A stretch of DNA of 64,000 bases from Neotabrizicola shimadae (GCF_019623905.1 NZ_CP069370.1:2604001-2668000); one strand, 5' to 3'. Positions 35,641 through 45,821 are shown, counted from the stretch's first letter. Notes: generated from the letters alone by a model not told the origin. A program made the numbers and translations.

Positions 35641-36282
35641 TCAGTCTTCGAACAGTTCCGTCTGACCCGTCGCCTGCTCCTCCTCCGGCTCCGGCGTCTC
35701 GCGCATGGATCCTGGCAGGGGGCGATTGTCCAGAAGACCGGCGGCACGCAACTCCTTCAGCCCTGGCAAGTCACGGGCGCTTTCCAGGCCGAAATGATCG
35801 AGGAACGCCTCCGTCACCACGAAGGTCACAGGGCGTCCAGGAGTCATGCGCCGACGGCCCAGGCGGATCCAGTCCATCTCCATCAACTGCTGGATGGTCC
35901 CAGGACTGACGGCGACACCCCGGATTTCCTCGATCTCGGCACGGGTGACAGGCTGGTGGTAGGCCACGATCGCAAGCGTCTCGATCGCGGCGCGCGACAT
36001 CTTGCGCTGCTCCACCGTCTCCTTCCGCATCAGAAAGCCCAGGTCCGGCGCGGTTCGGAAGGCCCAGGCGTCACCCACACGGGTCAGTGCCACCCCCCTT
36101 CCCTCGTACCGCTTGCGCAAGTGCACCAGCGCCTCCGCCGGGTCGCAGCCATGCGGCATCCGCGATTGCAGGTCAGCCACGGTGACCGGATCTGCCGAGG
36201 CGAACAGGATCGCCTCCACCATCCGTTCCTGCTCGCCCATTGGCGGGGCGGCGAAGAGGCTCTTCTCTTCACCGTCGCTCAT
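35641..36282 (-). CDS. scpB: Segregation and condensation protein B
   Basis: 213 residues, tandem winged-helix kleisin partner that binds ScpA in the SMC condensin complex, which organises and separates sister chromosomes. Typical stretch: RAAIETLAIVAYHQPVTRAEIEEIRGV and GRPVTFVVTEAFLDHFGL. It overlaps scpA by ATGA (36279-36282). The C-terminal tail is acidic and not conserved. Confidence 0.95.
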   Translation of the reverse strand: MSDGEEKSLFAAPPMGEQERMVEAILFASADPVTVADLQSRMPHGCDPAEALVHLRKRYEGRGVALTRVGDAWAFRTAPDLGFLMRKETVEQRKMSRAAIETLAIVAYHQPVTRAEIEEIRGVAVSPGTIQQLMEMDWIRLGRRRMTPGRPVTFVVTEAFLDHFGLESARDLPGLKELRAAGLLDNRPLPGSMRETPEPEEEQATGQTELFED

Positions 36283-37067
36283 GCCCCCTCCCGGCGCTTG
36301 ATCTGCAGGGGGGCGAAGGTCTCGGATTGGCGCAGGTCGATCTGGCCACGCTTGGCAAGCTCCAGCACAGCCGCGAAATGTGCCGCGACAGAAGACCGGC
36401 GGCGCATGGGCGTGGCGGTCCAGCCATCTGGCAGGAAGGAGGCGAGGTCCGACCACTCGCCGGCATATCCGATCAAGCCTCGCATCCGGTCCAGCGCCTG
36501 TTCCATGGTGAAGACATGGTCACGGTCCATCACGAAGGGACGGAAATCATCCTTGGTGCGGATGCGGGCATAGGCACGCATCAAGTCCAGCAACGTTGCC
36601 ACATGCGTGACTTTGCGGTGCAGCGTCATGTCTTCGGGCAAGCCGCGGGCAAAGAAATCCCGCCCCTTCTGGTCGCGCGCCATCAACCGCGCCGCCGCTT
36701 CCCGCATAGCCTGCAGGCGTTCCAGCTGGAAGGCCAGGTGAGCCGCCAGATCCTCTGCCGAGGGCCCCTCGACCCCAGGTTCGGGCGGCAAGAGAAGGCG
36801 CGATTTCAGGAAAGCCAGCCAGGCAGCCATCACAAGGTAATCGGCCGCAAGTTCGATCCGCAATGCCTGAGCGCGCTCGACGAAACTCAGGTACTGCTCC
36901 GCCAGTTGCAGTACAGAGATGCGGCGCAGGTCCACCTTCTGGGTCCGCGACAAGGTCAGCAGCAGATCAAGCGGTCCTTCATAACCATCGACATCGACAA
37001 TCAGCGCCTCGGCCGCCATCCGGTCGGCCGGGTTCAGCTGTTCGATGCTCCAGTCTTCCTCAGCCAT
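36279..37067 (-). CDS. scpA: Segregation and condensation protein A
   Basis: Kleisin subunit of the SMC-ScpAB complex, 262 residues. The N-terminal SMC-neck-binding block is DVDGYEGPLDLLLTLSRTQKVDLRRISVLQLAEQY; the C-terminal winged helix binds the SMC cap (AHFAAVLELAKRGQIDLRQSETFAPLQI). ATG 37067 overlaps the nagZ 3' end by 8 bases. Confidence 0.95.
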   Translation of the reverse strand: MAEEDWSIEQLNPADRMAAEALIVDVDGYEGPLDLLLTLSRTQKVDLRRISVLQLAEQYLSFVERAQALRIELAADYLVMAAWLAFLKSRLLLPPEPGVEGPSAEDLAAHLAFQLERLQAMREAAARLMARDQKGRDFFARGLPEDMTLHRKVTHVATLLDLMRAYARIRTKDDFRPFVMDRDHVFTMEQALDRMRGLIGYAGEWSDLASFLPDGWTATPMRRRSSVAAHFAAVLELAKRGQIDLRQSETFAPLQIKRREGA

Positions 37068-38076
37068 GGGCCCCACCGCGCGAGAGGGCCGCAAGGTCCG
37101 CCTCCAGCGCAGCGATGTCAACCGTGTCGGGCTCGGGGCGACGGGCAAGAGCCGCCCGAAGGCGTGCGGTGGCCGCGACGGTCAGATCACCGCAGGCAGA
37201 GGCGACCTGCTGCATCTCGATCATGTCGCCCTTGCAGTGCAGCGCGATATCGCAGCCCGCGGCGATCGCCAGAGCGGCCCGTTCGGCCAGGTTGCCAGTC
37301 AGCGCCTGCATGTTCAGGTCGTCCGTCATCAGCAGCCCGGCAAAGCCTAATTCCTCGCGGATCACGCGGATCATCTCCGGCGACTGGGTCGCAGGGCGTT
37401 CCGCGTCATAAGCCGCAAAGACAAGGTGGCCGGTCATCGCCATCGGCAGGTCATTCAGGGCACGGAACGGAGCGAAATCTTCCGCAGCCAGCGTCGCGCG
37501 GTCCGCCATCACGGTTGGCACAGCGTGGTGTGTGTCGGTATAGCTTCGACCATGGCCCGGCAGATGCTTCATCACAGGAAGCACACCACCGGCCAGCAGC
37601 CCCTCCGCAACGGCACGGGCAACCGCGATCACCTGATCTGCCGAGGTGCCATAGCACCGGTTGCGTAGAAACGGGTGAGTCTCGTCCAGCGCCAGGTCGC
37701 CAAGTGGCGCGCAATCGGCGTCAATACCCACCGCCCGCAACTCCCGCGCAACGATCCTCATGCGCAGGCCCATGATCCGCGCGGCTGTGCCCATATCCGG
37801 CGCGGCAAGCACGGTGTCCAAAGGTGGCGCCCATTCGCGCCAATGCGGCGCGCGAAGGCGCTGCACACGCCCCCCCTCCTGATCGACCAGGATCGGTGCC
37901 TCCCAGCCCACAGCTTCGCGCAGATCCGACGTCAGGCGTACAAGCTGCGCGGGATCTTCGACGTTGCGGGCAAACAGGATGAATCCCGCCGGCTGAGCGT
38001 CACGGAAGAAATCCCTCTCTTCCGCCAAAAGCTGCGCGCCAGAGCAGCCAAAGATGGCAGCCAGACGGGCCGTCAT
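37060..38076 (-). CDS. nagZ: Beta-N-acetylhexosaminidase
   Basis: Cytoplasmic GH3 enzyme of peptidoglycan recycling that removes GlcNAc from anhydromuropeptides. 338 residues. Family signature MKHLPGHGRSYTDTHHAVP with the catalytic His-Asp loop, and the nucleophile Asp in LLMTDDLNMQAL. ATG 38076 overlaps the upstream SPOR gene by ATGA and fits better than GTG 38082. The nearby SPOR protein and L,D-transpeptidase also act on the cell wall. Confidence 0.95.
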   Translation of the reverse strand: MTARLAAIFGCSGAQLLAEERDFFRDAQPAGFILFARNVEDPAQLVRLTSDLREAVGWEAPILVDQEGGRVQRLRAPHWREWAPPLDTVLAAPDMGTAARIMGLRMRIVARELRAVGIDADCAPLGDLALDETHPFLRNRCYGTSADQVIAVARAVAEGLLAGGVLPVMKHLPGHGRSYTDTHHAVPTVMADRATLAAEDFAPFRALNDLPMAMTGHLVFAAYDAERPATQSPEMIRVIREELGFAGLLMTDDLNMQALTGNLAERAALAIAAGCDIALHCKGDMIEMQQVASACGDLTVAATARLRAALARRPEPDTVDIAALEADLAALSRGGAHG

Positions 38077-39077
38077 CTCCACACGACCGGGATGCAGGTC
38101 GCATTCTCCGCCTGAAGCGCGGCACAGAACCGTCGGGCATCGGCGTCGTCCTCGAACCCCTCGGCACGCAACCGCCAGAAGGCGCGTCCCCCGGATTGCG
38201 CAGCCTGTACCACCATGCCCTTGCCTGCCATCAGTTCAGCGAATTGCGTTGCGATGCGGGTCCAGTCGGCTTCTGCCGCCTCTGGGCTGTCATAGGCACC
38301 GAACTGCACAAGGCGCGTGCCGATCTTGAGCGTTGCCGGATCGACCACGCGCGGTGGCGCGGCCGGGCCGGGTGCGTCAGTGCTGGGAGCTGCGGTCGCC
38401 GCAACTCCTTCCAGACGGGCTGGCCGTGCCGGGGGCCTCACCGATTTCGCCACCGCCGGATTCTCAACCGGCTCATTGGCCGCGGGCTCCTCGGCAACGT
38501 CCTCAACAGCAGGCTCTGCCCCGGTCTCGGGGTCCATAAGCGGGGCCTCAGCAGCAGCAAGCGCGGCTTCCAGGTCCTCGCCCGTGGCGGTATCTGCCAC
38601 CGACTGTTCGGGGTCTTCGATCGGCGAGACAGCGGCTGCCGCGGGCAACACAGGCGGTGGCGTCACCACACCCGCCGATCCGGGCGCGACCGCCGGCACG
38701 GCGGCAACGGTCTCGGGTGCCTGAACTAGGCCGGGCATATCCTCCTCGGCCAATTCCTGAGCACGCGGGGCCAGGGCAATCTGGTCGGCCACGGGTTCGG
38801 CCATGCCGGCTTCAGGGATCGCATTGACCGCAAGGCCCTGGTGCAACGTGATCTCGCCGCCGGGGTTCTCGGGCGCCATGCGCAGCGGTCCTTCCAGCGC
38901 ACGCACGACGGGCACGCCGGAAATATCCCGCACCGCTATCCGGTAGCCCCAGTATCCAAGCCCCAGCACCAGCGCAATCGACGTCAGCGCACCGGCCAGA
39001 TGCACCAATCGCTGCACCCGATGCGGGCGCATCGGGGCGTCCACCGCGCCGACCTCGTCGTATTCAACGTCCGCCAT
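38073..39077 (-). CDS. SPOR domain-containing membrane protein
   Basis: 334 residues. One membrane span near residues 28-48 (GALTSIALVLGLGYWGYRIAV), a long Pro/Ala/Glu-rich periplasmic linker, and a C-terminal SPOR domain (~260-332: TRLVQFGAYDSPEAAEADWTRIA; FWRLRAEGFEDDADARRFCAAL). SPOR domains bind denuded septal glycan, so the protein probably localises to division sites. It lies between argS and nagZ, a common alphaproteobacterial order. Confidence 0.9.
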   Translation of the reverse strand: MADVEYDEVGAVDAPMRPHRVQRLVHLAGALTSIALVLGLGYWGYRIAVRDISGVPVVRALEGPLRMAPENPGGEITLHQGLAVNAIPEAGMAEPVADQIALAPRAQELAEEDMPGLVQAPETVAAVPAVAPGSAGVVTPPPVLPAAAAVSPIEDPEQSVADTATGEDLEAALAAAEAPLMDPETGAEPAVEDVAEEPAANEPVENPAVAKSVRPPARPARLEGVAATAAPSTDAPGPAAPPRVVDPATLKIGTRLVQFGAYDSPEAAEADWTRIATQFAELMAGKGMVVQAAQSGGRAFWRLRAEGFEDDADARRFCAALQAENATCIPVVWR

Positions 39078-39140
39078 GCCTGCCTCGCCGGGGCCGTTCC
39101 ACCCCGTTCTTGCCCGTTCACGCCGGCGGGCGCCTGTTCG

Positions 39141-40886
39141 TCAGCGCATTTCCTCGACCGGAGTGACGCCAAGGATACCCAAACCATTGGAAATCACAAC
39201 GCCCGTGGCACGCGCGAGGGCGATTTTCGCCTGCGAGGTCGCAATGTCACCTTCCTGGATGAAACGCAGAGATGCGTCGTCATTCCCGCGGTTCCACAGG
39301 CCGTGGAATTCCGACGCCAGCTCGTAGAGGTAGAAGGCTATACGGTGCGGTTCGTTGTTGCGCGCAGCAATTTCCACAAGCCGCGGGAATTCGGCCAGCT
39401 TCGCCGCCATGGCGATTTCCGCCGTGTTGTCCAATCGGGCCAGATCTGCAGCAGCCAGCGTGGTGTCGTCGCAGACGATCCCGGCTTCCCGCGCCTTGCG
39501 CAGCACCGAATTCACCCGCGCATTGGCGTATTGCACATAGAAGACCGGGTTGTCCTTCGACTGCTCCAGCACCTTGTCGAAGTCGAAATCCAGCGCCATG
39601 TCGTTCTTGCGCGTCAGCATCACGAAGCGCACGACATCGGGGCCGACCTCGTCGATCAGGTCGCGCAGCGTCACAAAGGTTCCGGCGCGCTTCGACATCT
39701 TGAAGGGCTGGCCGTTCTTGAACAGCTTCACAAGCTGGATCAACTTGATATCCAGCGGGACCTTGCCATCCGAAAGGGCCGCAACGGCCGCCTTCATCCG
39801 CTTCACATAGCCGGAATGGTCGGCACCGAAGATGTCGATCAGCTGGTCAAAGCCGCGCGTGACCTTGTCATAGTGATAGGCGATGTCCGGGGCAAAATAG
39901 GTCCAGGACCCGTCCGACTTCATCACCGGGCGGTCGACGTCATCGCCGTGCGCGGTGGACCGGAACAACGTCTGCTGCCGCGGCTCCCAATCCTCAGGGG
40001 TCTTGCCCTTCGGCGGCTCCAGCACGCCCTCGTAGATCAGGCCCTTGTCGCGCAGCGTATTCAGCGCCGCCTCGATCTTTCCGGTACCGTAAAGGGCCTT
40101 CTCGCTGGAATAGACATCCATCCGAACGCCAAGCGCCTGCAGATCATCGCGGATCATCTGCATCATCATTTCGGTGGCGAAATCACGGATGTCTTTCAGC
40201 CAAACCGCTTCCGGCTGGTTCAAGAGGCTCGACCCGTACTTTGCCTTCAGCGCCTCGCCAACCGGGATGAGGTAGTCCCCCGGATAAAGCCCCTCGCGGA
40301 TTTCAGGCTCCAGACCGTTCGCCTCGCGATAGCGTTCGAAGGCGGACCGTGCCAGCACATCCACCTGCGCACCGCCATCGTTGATGTAGTATTCGCGCGT
40401 CACATCCCAGCCGGCAAAGGCCAGGAGGCTAGCCAGCGCATCGCCCACCACGGCGCCGCGGGCATGGGCCACGTGCATCGGACCGGTCGGGTTGGCGGAA
40501 ACGAATTCGACGTTGACCTTCTGGCCCGCACCAATGTTCGACCGGCCGTAGTCGGCCCCCTCCTCCAGCACATCACGCACAAGGCTCTGCCAGACGCCGG
40601 GCGCCAACCGAAGGTTCAGGAATCCAGGACCAGCCACCTCGGCGGCAATCACGCGCGGATCGCGCGACAGGCCGGCCGCCAGACCATCAGCGATCTGGCG
40701 CGGCGGCAGTCCCGCAGGCTTGGCCAGCACCATGGCCGCATTGGTCGCCATGTCGCCGTGCGCCGGATCGCGCGGCGGCTCGACCGCCACGGCGGAAAGG
40801 TCAAGGCCAGCGGGCAGTTCGCCCGCCGCCACCATCGCAGCGATCTCGTCAAGGACCAGCGCGCGGATTTCGGCAAAGAGGTTCAT
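39141..40886 (-). CDS. argS: Arginyl-tRNA synthetase
   Basis: Class I aminoacyl-tRNA synthetase, 581 residues. The HIGH-like element is HVAHARG in [22 protein letters not shown] is in FKMSKRAG. The N-terminal Add-1 domain and the C-terminal DALR anticodon domain ([20 protein letters not shown] onward) are complete. ATG 40886 matches the family ([10 protein letters not shown]). Confidence 0.97.
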   Translation of the reverse strand: MNLFAEIRALVLDEIAAMVAAGELPAGLDLSAVAVEPPRDPAHGDMATNAAMVLAKPAGLPPRQIADGLAAGLSRDPRVIAAEVAGPGFLNLRLAPGVWQSLVRDVLEEGADYGRSNIGAGQKVNVEFVSANPTGPMHVAHARGAVVGDALASLLAFAGWDVTREYYINDGGAQVDVLARSAFERYREANGLEPEIREGLYPGDYLIPVGEALKAKYGSSLLNQPEAVWLKDIRDFATEMMMQMIRDDLQALGVRMDVYSSEKALYGTGKIEAALNTLRDKGLIYEGVLEPPKGKTPEDWEPRQQTLFRSTAHGDDVDRPVMKSDGSWTYFAPDIAYHYDKVTRGFDQLIDIFGADHSGYVKRMKAAVAALSDGKVPLDIKLIQLVKLFKNGQPFKMSKRAGTFVTLRDLIDEVGPDVVRFVMLTRKNDMALDFDFDKVLEQSKDNPVFYVQYANARVNSVLRKAREAGIVCDDTTLAAADLARLDNTAEIAMAAKLAEFPRLVEIAARNNEPHRIAFYLYELASEFHGLWNRGNDDASLRFIQEGDIATSQAKIALARATGVVISNGLGILGVTPVEEMR

Positions 40887-40975
40887 TTGATCAAGTCCCG
40901 TTCCCTCCTCGCGCAATGACAGAGGGACCGGGACAGGTCAAGGTTCGCAGGCCGCAGGACCGCCCGGCCCCGCGT

Positions 40976-41347
40976 TCAGCGCCGCTCTCCGGCCTCGTTG
41001 GGCTTCCGCGCAGCACGGATGTAGAACGCTTCGCGCGCGCCGAAGGTAAAGGTCAACACACCGCCAAGCAGCCACCACATTTCTTCCGGCATGGCGGCCA
41101 GCGCCTGCATCCGCGCCTCGAAGCCAACGGGATCCACCAGCGCGAACCCCATCAGCGCCAGCGCCCCAAGCGCCGCCACCGGCCGCGGCAGCCGGTTCAG
41201 CGCGTCGACGGCGCGGTCGTAGCCCTTCTTTCCCGTGGATGTGGCGGTTTCGCGCATCGGCACTTGTCCGATCCCCGGCTCGCCCTCCACAAGCCCCTCC
41301 GCCAGATCGCCCAAAGTCTCGCCCAGATTGCGGATGTTCAGTCCCAT
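40976..41347 (-). CDS. Holin of the gene-transfer-agent 3-TM type
   Basis: 123 residues. The C-terminal half has two to three hydrophobic segments (PVAALGALALMGFALV; MWWLLGGVLTFTFGAREAFYI), and the N-terminal half is soluble. This fits the GTA-type three-TM holin family (PF11351). It overlaps the upstream endolysin gene by 10 bases. In Rhodobacter capsulatus the GTA holin and endolysin lie away from the main GTA cluster as a two-gene unit, the same situation as here. Expected to make inner-membrane holes that release the endolysin. Confidence 0.8.
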   Translation of the reverse strand: MGLNIRNLGETLGDLAEGLVEGEPGIGQVPMRETATSTGKKGYDRAVDALNRLPRPVAALGALALMGFALVDPVGFEARMQALAAMPEEMWWLLGGVLTFTFGAREAFYIRAARKPNEAGERR

Positions 41348-41937
41348 TTCGCCACCCTTTCCCGATGCTGCGCCTCGCTCAGACGATGCTGCGGCGCCAT
41401 GAACTCCTCGGCCCGCGTGATCCACCCGCCCTTCCCGCCATCGCGTCTTCGGGCATACTTGCGGCTGGCGGGCCGGGCATCGGCCAGGGCGTAGTAGTAG
41501 TCCCTGCGCGCTATGGCATAGGCCTCGGCGATACCACCTCCCGCGCCATAGGCCGCGGCCACCGTGCGCGGTCCGATGATCCCGTCATCCGGGCAAGGCC
41601 GCCCAAGGCGCGTCAGCAACCGCTGCAGGATCTTCACCGCATTGGCACCCGCGTTGACATACATATCGAAGACAGCGGGCTGCAGGTCCTCGGGCAGCCG
41701 TTCGATGCCGGGACGCCGCCAGTAGTGGTCGATGAAGATTTCGACCGCCTGAGCCCGTGTCAGCTTGCGCACATCGGCGGTGCTCACCCGGCCATCGCCC
41801 GTCAGATCCAGTCCCAACCGGCGCAGGGTGCCGATCGTCACCCCATGGTTCGTGGCACCGCCAGGGTCGACGGGGTCGTTCACATAGCCGCCCTCACGGG
41901 CGACGATCTCCTCGGCAAGGGACAGGACGGATCGCAT
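41338..41937 (-). CDS. GTA-type endolysin (GH108 N-acetylmuramidase)
   Basis: 199 residues. The GH108 signature is at the N terminus: EEIVAREGGYVNDPVDPGGATNHGVTIGTL, with the catalytic Glu in the REGGY motif. A peptidoglycan-binding C-terminal part (FIDHYWRRPG...DDGIIGPRTVAAA) follows. It degrades the cell wall to release gene-transfer-agent particles or phage. Paired with the holin; no other GTA structural genes are in the window. Confidence 0.87.
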   Translation of the reverse strand: MRSVLSLAEEIVAREGGYVNDPVDPGGATNHGVTIGTLRRLGLDLTGDGRVSTADVRKLTRAQAVEIFIDHYWRRPGIERLPEDLQPAVFDMYVNAGANAVKILQRLLTRLGRPCPDDGIIGPRTVAAAYGAGGGIAEAYAIARRDYYYALADARPASRKYARRRDGGKGGWITRAEEFMAPQHRLSEAQHRERVAKWD

Positions 41938-41997
41938 GGGGCCTCCGCAGCTTCCAACTGCGGCCAGCCTCCGACGATCACGTTAACGAAGCAGCAA

Positions 41998-42459
41998 TCA
42001 ACCGCCCGCTGCAGCCGGATCGACGTACGTGCCCTGTTCCTTCAGGGCGTCGATCACTTCCGCGGGCATGTAGGTCTCGTCGTGCTTGGCCAGGATTTCA
42101 GAAGCGGTGAATGTGCCGCCCGTCATCTCGCCCATGGCCACAACGCCCTGGCCTTCGGCGAACAGATCCGGCAGCACGCCGGTATAGGTGACGGCCACCT
42201 TGGCCGCGCCGTCGGTCACCGCAAAGCTGACCGTCTCGCCCTGCCCACGCACCAGGCTGCCCTCTTCCACCAGCCCGCCCAGGCGGAACACCTCGCCCGC
42301 GCGCGGCGGGTCCGACACGACCTGAGCGGGTGAACGAAAGAAATTGATCCCGTCGCGCATGGCATAGCCGATCAGACCGACAGACACCGCCAAGGCCACG
42401 AAGGCCAGGGCAATGACCTGGATGCGCCGCTGCTTCTTCAGACCCTTCAGACCTGCCAT
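41998..42459 (-). CDS. ccmE: Cytochrome c maturation heme chaperone CcmE
   Basis: 153 residues: an N-terminal membrane anchor (about 14-35) and a periplasmic OB-fold. The heme-attaching His is in LAKHDETYMP (near residue 124), the family signature; the Tyr two positions before Met-Pro is also conserved. It receives heme from CcmC and passes it to CcmF. GAGGAGA precedes the ATG; it lies 7 bases after argC. ccmF, which usually follows, is not here: the GTA lysis pair follows instead. Confidence 0.95.
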   Translation of the reverse strand: MAGLKGLKKQRRIQVIALAFVALAVSVGLIGYAMRDGINFFRSPAQVVSDPPRAGEVFRLGGLVEEGSLVRGQGETVSFAVTDGAAKVAVTYTGVLPDLFAEGQGVVAMGEMTGGTFTASEILAKHDETYMPAEVIDALKEQGTYVDPAAAGG

Positions 42460-42466
42460 TGTCTCC

Positions 42467-43495
42467 TCACGGGAAGACGGGCGCCAGCATCAGCCCCGTG
42501 GTTTCCTCGATCCCCAGCATCAGGTTGGCGTTCTGGATCGCCTGGCCCGACGACCCCTTCGTCAGGTTGTCCAGCACGGCTACCACGACGGCCCGCCCGG
42601 GAATGCGGTCGCCGATCACGCCGATATGGCAGAAGTTGGAGCCCGCGATATCCCTTGTCGAGGGGAGTGCGCCGAAAGGAAGCACTTTCAGGAACGGCTC
42701 ATCGGCATAGGCCGTGGCCAGAGTGGCATGAACCGCGTTCGGATCGCCCTTCACATAGACCGTCGCCAGAATACCCCGGTTCATCGGCAGAAGATGCGGC
42801 GTGAACTGCACCCGCACCGGACGCCCCGCAATCTTCGAGAACTCCTGATCGAACTCGCCCAGGTGCCGGTGCTTGCCGCCCGCCGAATAGCTGTGCGTGC
42901 CGCCCGAAAGCTCGGCATGAAGCAGGTTTTCCTTCAACGACCGCCCCGCGCCGGAAACCCCCGCCTTCAGGTCGATCACGATGTCGTCCAGGTTGATCAC
43001 CCCCGCCGCAATCAGCGGCCGCAGGGCATATTGACCGGTTGCCGCGTTGCAGCCCGTCCCCGCGACCAGCCGACCCTTGCGGATTTCCTCGCGGTAGAAC
43101 TCTGTCAGGCCATAGACGGCCTCCTTCTGCACCTCCACCGCGGCATGGGGCTGGCCGTACCACTTTTCGTATTCCGCCGGATCACGCAGCCGGAAGTCCG
43201 CCGACAGGTCTACAATCTTCAGATCGCGCGGCAGACCGGCGATCACCGCCTGGGTGGTCGCATGGGGCAGCGCGCAGAAGCACAGGTCCACGCCCGAAAA
43301 GTCGATCTCGTCGATCTTCACCAGACGCGGCAGGTCCAGGTGGCGCAGGAAGGGAAAGACCTCGGCCATCGACTGCCCCGCCTTGCGGTCGGCCGAAAGC
43401 GCCACGATGCGCAGGTCGGGATGCGTGGCCAGCAGACGGACAAGTTCCGCCCCCGTATAGCCCGAGGCTCCCAGAATGGCGACGCGGTAGGTCAT
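42467..43495 (-). CDS. argC: N-acetyl-gamma-glutamyl-phosphate reductase
   Basis: Third step of arginine synthesis: NADPH-dependent reduction of N-acetylglutamyl phosphate. 342 residues. NADP-binding [16 protein letters not shown] at the N terminus and the catalytic Cys in [11 protein letters not shown]. The start may be ATG 43495 (chosen) or ATG 43504, which adds MSA. It is the first gene of the long minus-strand run to scpB. Confidence 0.96.
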   Translation of the reverse strand: MTYRVAILGASGYTGAELVRLLATHPDLRIVALSADRKAGQSMAEVFPFLRHLDLPRLVKIDEIDFSGVDLCFCALPHATTQAVIAGLPRDLKIVDLSADFRLRDPAEYEKWYGQPHAAVEVQKEAVYGLTEFYREEIRKGRLVAGTGCNAATGQYALRPLIAAGVINLDDIVIDLKAGVSGAGRSLKENLLHAELSGGTHSYSAGGKHRHLGEFDQEFSKIAGRPVRVQFTPHLLPMNRGILATVYVKGDPNAVHATLATAYADEPFLKVLPFGALPSTRDIAGSNFCHIGVIGDRIPGRAVVVAVLDNLTKGSSGQAIQNANLMLGIEETTGLMLAPVFP

Positions 43496-43612
43496 GGCGG
43501 ACATCCCTGCAAGTGACGCGGGTTTCCTGCCGAAACGAGCGGCAAAACGCAAGGCAAAGGCGCGCGAGTACCCCACTGGACAGCCCGCACCGCCTGCGAC
43601 AGCCTTCGCGGC

Positions 43613-44260
43613 ATGACCGATCCCCGATTTGCCCCGCACAGCGCCCTTGCCGCCCGGCTTACGCCACACGCCGCCAGCCCCGGTGACGGCTCGCACGACC
43701 TCAGCCACATTCTGCGGGTCTGGGCCAACGTGCGGCAGCTGATGGCCGAAGAGGGAGGCGATGAGGAAATCCTGCTGGCCGCTACGCTGCTGCACGATTG
43801 CGTGGCGGTCGAAAAGACCTCTCCACTGCGGTCGCAGGCCTCACGCCTTGCGGCGGAACGGGCGGGCGAACTCCTCGCCAGCCTCGGCTGGCCCGCACCG
43901 CGTGTCGCTGCCGTGGCCCATGCCATTGCCGCACACAGCTTTTCCGCCGGCATCGCGCCGGAAACACTGGAAGCCCGCATCCTGCAGGACGCCGACCGTC
44001 TGGATGCCATCGGCCTGATCGGCGTGGCGCGCTGCTTCTACGTCGCCGGGCGCACTGGCGCGGCCCTCTACGACCCCGCGGATCCGCAGGCCACGAACCG
44101 CCCGCTGGACGACCGCCGCTTTGCTCTGGACCATTTCGAGACCAAGCTTCTCACGCTCGCCAAAGGCTTCCAGACCGTGACGGGGCGCCGCCTCGCGCAG
44201 CTCCGCCACGAAAGCCTTCTTGCGTTCCGCGACGGACTCCTGGCCGAAATCGCCGGCTGA
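43613..44260 (+). CDS. HD-domain phosphohydrolase
   Basis: 215 residues, single HD domain: His in [12 protein letters not shown], His-Asp in [10 protein letters not shown], His in [11 protein letters not shown] and Asp in [12 protein letters not shown]. This resembles YedJ/YpgQ-type nucleotide pyrophosphohydrolases. Substrate unknown. Divergent from argC; a TSUP permease gene follows 81 bases later. Confidence 0.87.
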   Translation: MTDPRFAPHSALAARLTPHAASPGDGSHDLSHILRVWANVRQLMAEEGGDEEILLAATLLHDCVAVEKTSPLRSQASRLAAERAGELLASLGWPAPRVAAVAHAIAAHSFSAGIAPETLEARILQDADRLDAIGLIGVARCFYVAGRTGAALYDPADPQATNRPLDDRRFALDHFETKLLTLAKGFQTVTGRRLAQLRHESLLAFRDGLLAEIAG

Positions 44261-44341
44261 GCCCCTGTCCATGACGCCTTGCCTTTCCGGCCTGCCACGG
44301 AAAGGATCGCGCTTCGTTCGAACCTGGCCATCGGAGGCACC

Positions 44342-45094
44342 TTGGAACTCTGGATCATTCTCATGCTGTTCGGCGCGGGATTCCTCGGCGGTCTGGCCAA
44401 TGCCATCGCCGGCGGCGCCACGCTGATCACCTTTCCGGCCATGCTGGCCTCGGGCCTGCCTCCCGTCATCGCCAATGCCTCGAACGCGCTCGCCGTGCTG
44501 CCCGGCGCCCTGATGGCCGCCTGGGCCGACCGTGGGAAACTTCCGGGCTGGAGCCGCGGCTTCGCAATGCTGCTCGTCTCGGCTCTGTTGGGCGGCGCCT
44601 TCGGCGGCGTCCTTCTGATGCTGACCTCGGACAGTGTCTTCTCATTGCTGGTGCCCGCGCTGATCGGCTTCGCCACGCTGGTCTTCGCCTTCGGCAAGCG
44701 CATCCAGGGCATGGTGCGCGGGCTTGCCGACGGGTCCGAGACCCTGCGCATCGGTCTGATCTTCCCGGCCGCCGCCTACGGCGGCTACTTCGGGGCCGGG
44801 CTTGGCGTGATGCTGATGGCCGTGCTGGCCATCACCGGGCACGAGGAACTGCGCCAGGCCAATGCCATCAAGAACGTCGCCTCCACGGTCGCCAACCTGA
44901 CAGCGGTCGTGGTCTTCGTGGTGATGGGCCTGATCGCCTGGCCGCAGACCCTGGTGATGCTGGTCGGCGCGGCTTGTGGCGGGTTTTCCGGCGGCAAGCT
45001 GATCGCCGTGCTTCCCGCCCAGGCCGTGCGCAGCACGATCATCGTGATCGGCTGTGCCATGACCCTGATCTACGCCTGGCGTGCCTGGTTCTGA
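44342..45094 (+). CDS. TSUP-family (TauE/SafE) membrane permease
   Basis: 250 residues with about eight membrane segments. The first half carries the TSUP repeat GFLGGLANAIAGGATLITFPAML, and the second GGYFGAGLGVMLMAVL. The family exports sulfite, sulfoacetate or other sulfonates; the substrate here is unknown. TTG 44342 is the likely start: GGAGG lies 5-6 bases upstream, and it puts the first membrane segment at the N terminus. Confidence 0.87.
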   Translation: MELWIILMLFGAGFLGGLANAIAGGATLITFPAMLASGLPPVIANASNALAVLPGALMAAWADRGKLPGWSRGFAMLLVSALLGGAFGGVLLMLTSDSVFSLLVPALIGFATLVFAFGKRIQGMVRGLADGSETLRIGLIFPAAAYGGYFGAGLGVMLMAVLAITGHEELRQANAIKNVASTVANLTAVVVFVVMGLIAWPQTLVMLVGAACGGFSGGKLIAVLPAQAVRSTIIVIGCAMTLIYAWRAWF

Positions 45095-45111
45095 CCGGCA
45101 GAAATGCAAAA

Positions 45112-45145
45112 GGGGCCGCAGCGGACTGCGACCCCTCCTGAACAG
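45112..45145 (-). terminator. Terminator of efp (convergent with the TSUP gene)
   Basis: GGGGCCGCAG/CTGCGACCCC (one mismatch, CGGA loop, 45112-45135). On the minus strand the stem is followed by TTTTGCATTT, a good intrinsic terminator for efp. Confidence 0.7.
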
Positions 45146-45157
45146 ACTTCGCCAGGA

Positions 45158-45724
45158 TCAGTCCTTGGCGCGCTCGACGTAGCTGTCGTCGTCGGTGTTG
45201 ATGACGATGCGGGTGCCCGGCCCGATATGCGGCGGCACCATCACGCGCAGACCGTTCGAGGTCATAGCCGGCTTGTAGGACGACGAGGCCGTCTGGCCTT
45301 TCACCACCGGCTCGGTCTCGGTGATCTCGACGGTGATCTTCTGCGGCACTTCGATGGCGATCGGCGCACCGTCAAAGGTCTTGAGGTAGCAGCGCATGCC
45401 TTCCTGCAGATAGACCTTGTTGGCGCCCATGATGTCCTCGGTCACCACGACCTGGTCATAGCTTTCCGGTTCCATGAAGTGGAACCCCTCGCCGTCCTCG
45501 TAGAGGAAGTCATACTCCCGCTCGTCCACTGTGGCCTTTTCCACCTGGTCGGTGGTCTTCCAGCGTTCCGACACCTTCACCCCGTCCGAGATGCGGCGCA
45601 TGTCGACCGAGGTGGTCGGCGTGCCCTTGCCGGGGTGGAAGTTGGTGGCAGAGAGAACGACGTAGAGCCGGCCGTCCATATCGACGACATTGCCCTTGCG
45701 GAGGGAAGAGGCGATGACTTTCAC
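45158..45724 (-). CDS. efp: Elongation factor P
   Basis: 188 residues, three-domain tRNA-mimic that rescues ribosomes stalled at polyproline. The modified Lys lies at position 33 in [11 protein letters not shown] (Lys34 in E. coli). The start is GTG 45724 with AAGGAAAC upstream. Divergent from epmA, whose product lysylates this Lys, so the two are functionally linked. The Pro-rich TonB spacer and SPOR linker in this window are examples of proteins that would need it. Confidence 0.97.
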   Translation of the reverse strand: MKVIASSLRKGNVVDMDGRLYVVLSATNFHPGKGTPTTSVDMRRISDGVKVSERWKTTDQVEKATVDEREYDFLYEDGEGFHFMEPESYDQVVVTEDIMGANKVYLQEGMRCYLKTFDGAPIAIEVPQKITVEITETEPVVKGQTASSSYKPAMTSNGLRVMVPPHIGPGTRIVINTDDDSYVERAKD

Positions 45725-45821
45725 GGGTGTTTCCTTGCAGCGGTCCAGGGTCCGCGCTAGACGCGCGCGGAATTGGCGCTGGCCCTAGCGCATCCGGCAC
45801 AGGAATTCCAGAGAGAACGGC

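Noticed and set aside
38841-40919. A 692-codon open frame on the plus strand
   Set aside because: It is antisense to argS and the SPOR gene. Both are clear family members, and the frame has no family motif. High-GC third positions create such long shadows.
40976-41937. Prophage
   Set aside because: Only a holin and an endolysin are present, between housekeeping genes; no integrase, capsid, tail or att site.
41938-41997. CtrA binding site before the lysis genes
   Set aside because: Only one half-site-like GTTAAC is present; the required TTAA-N7-TTAA pair is not seen.
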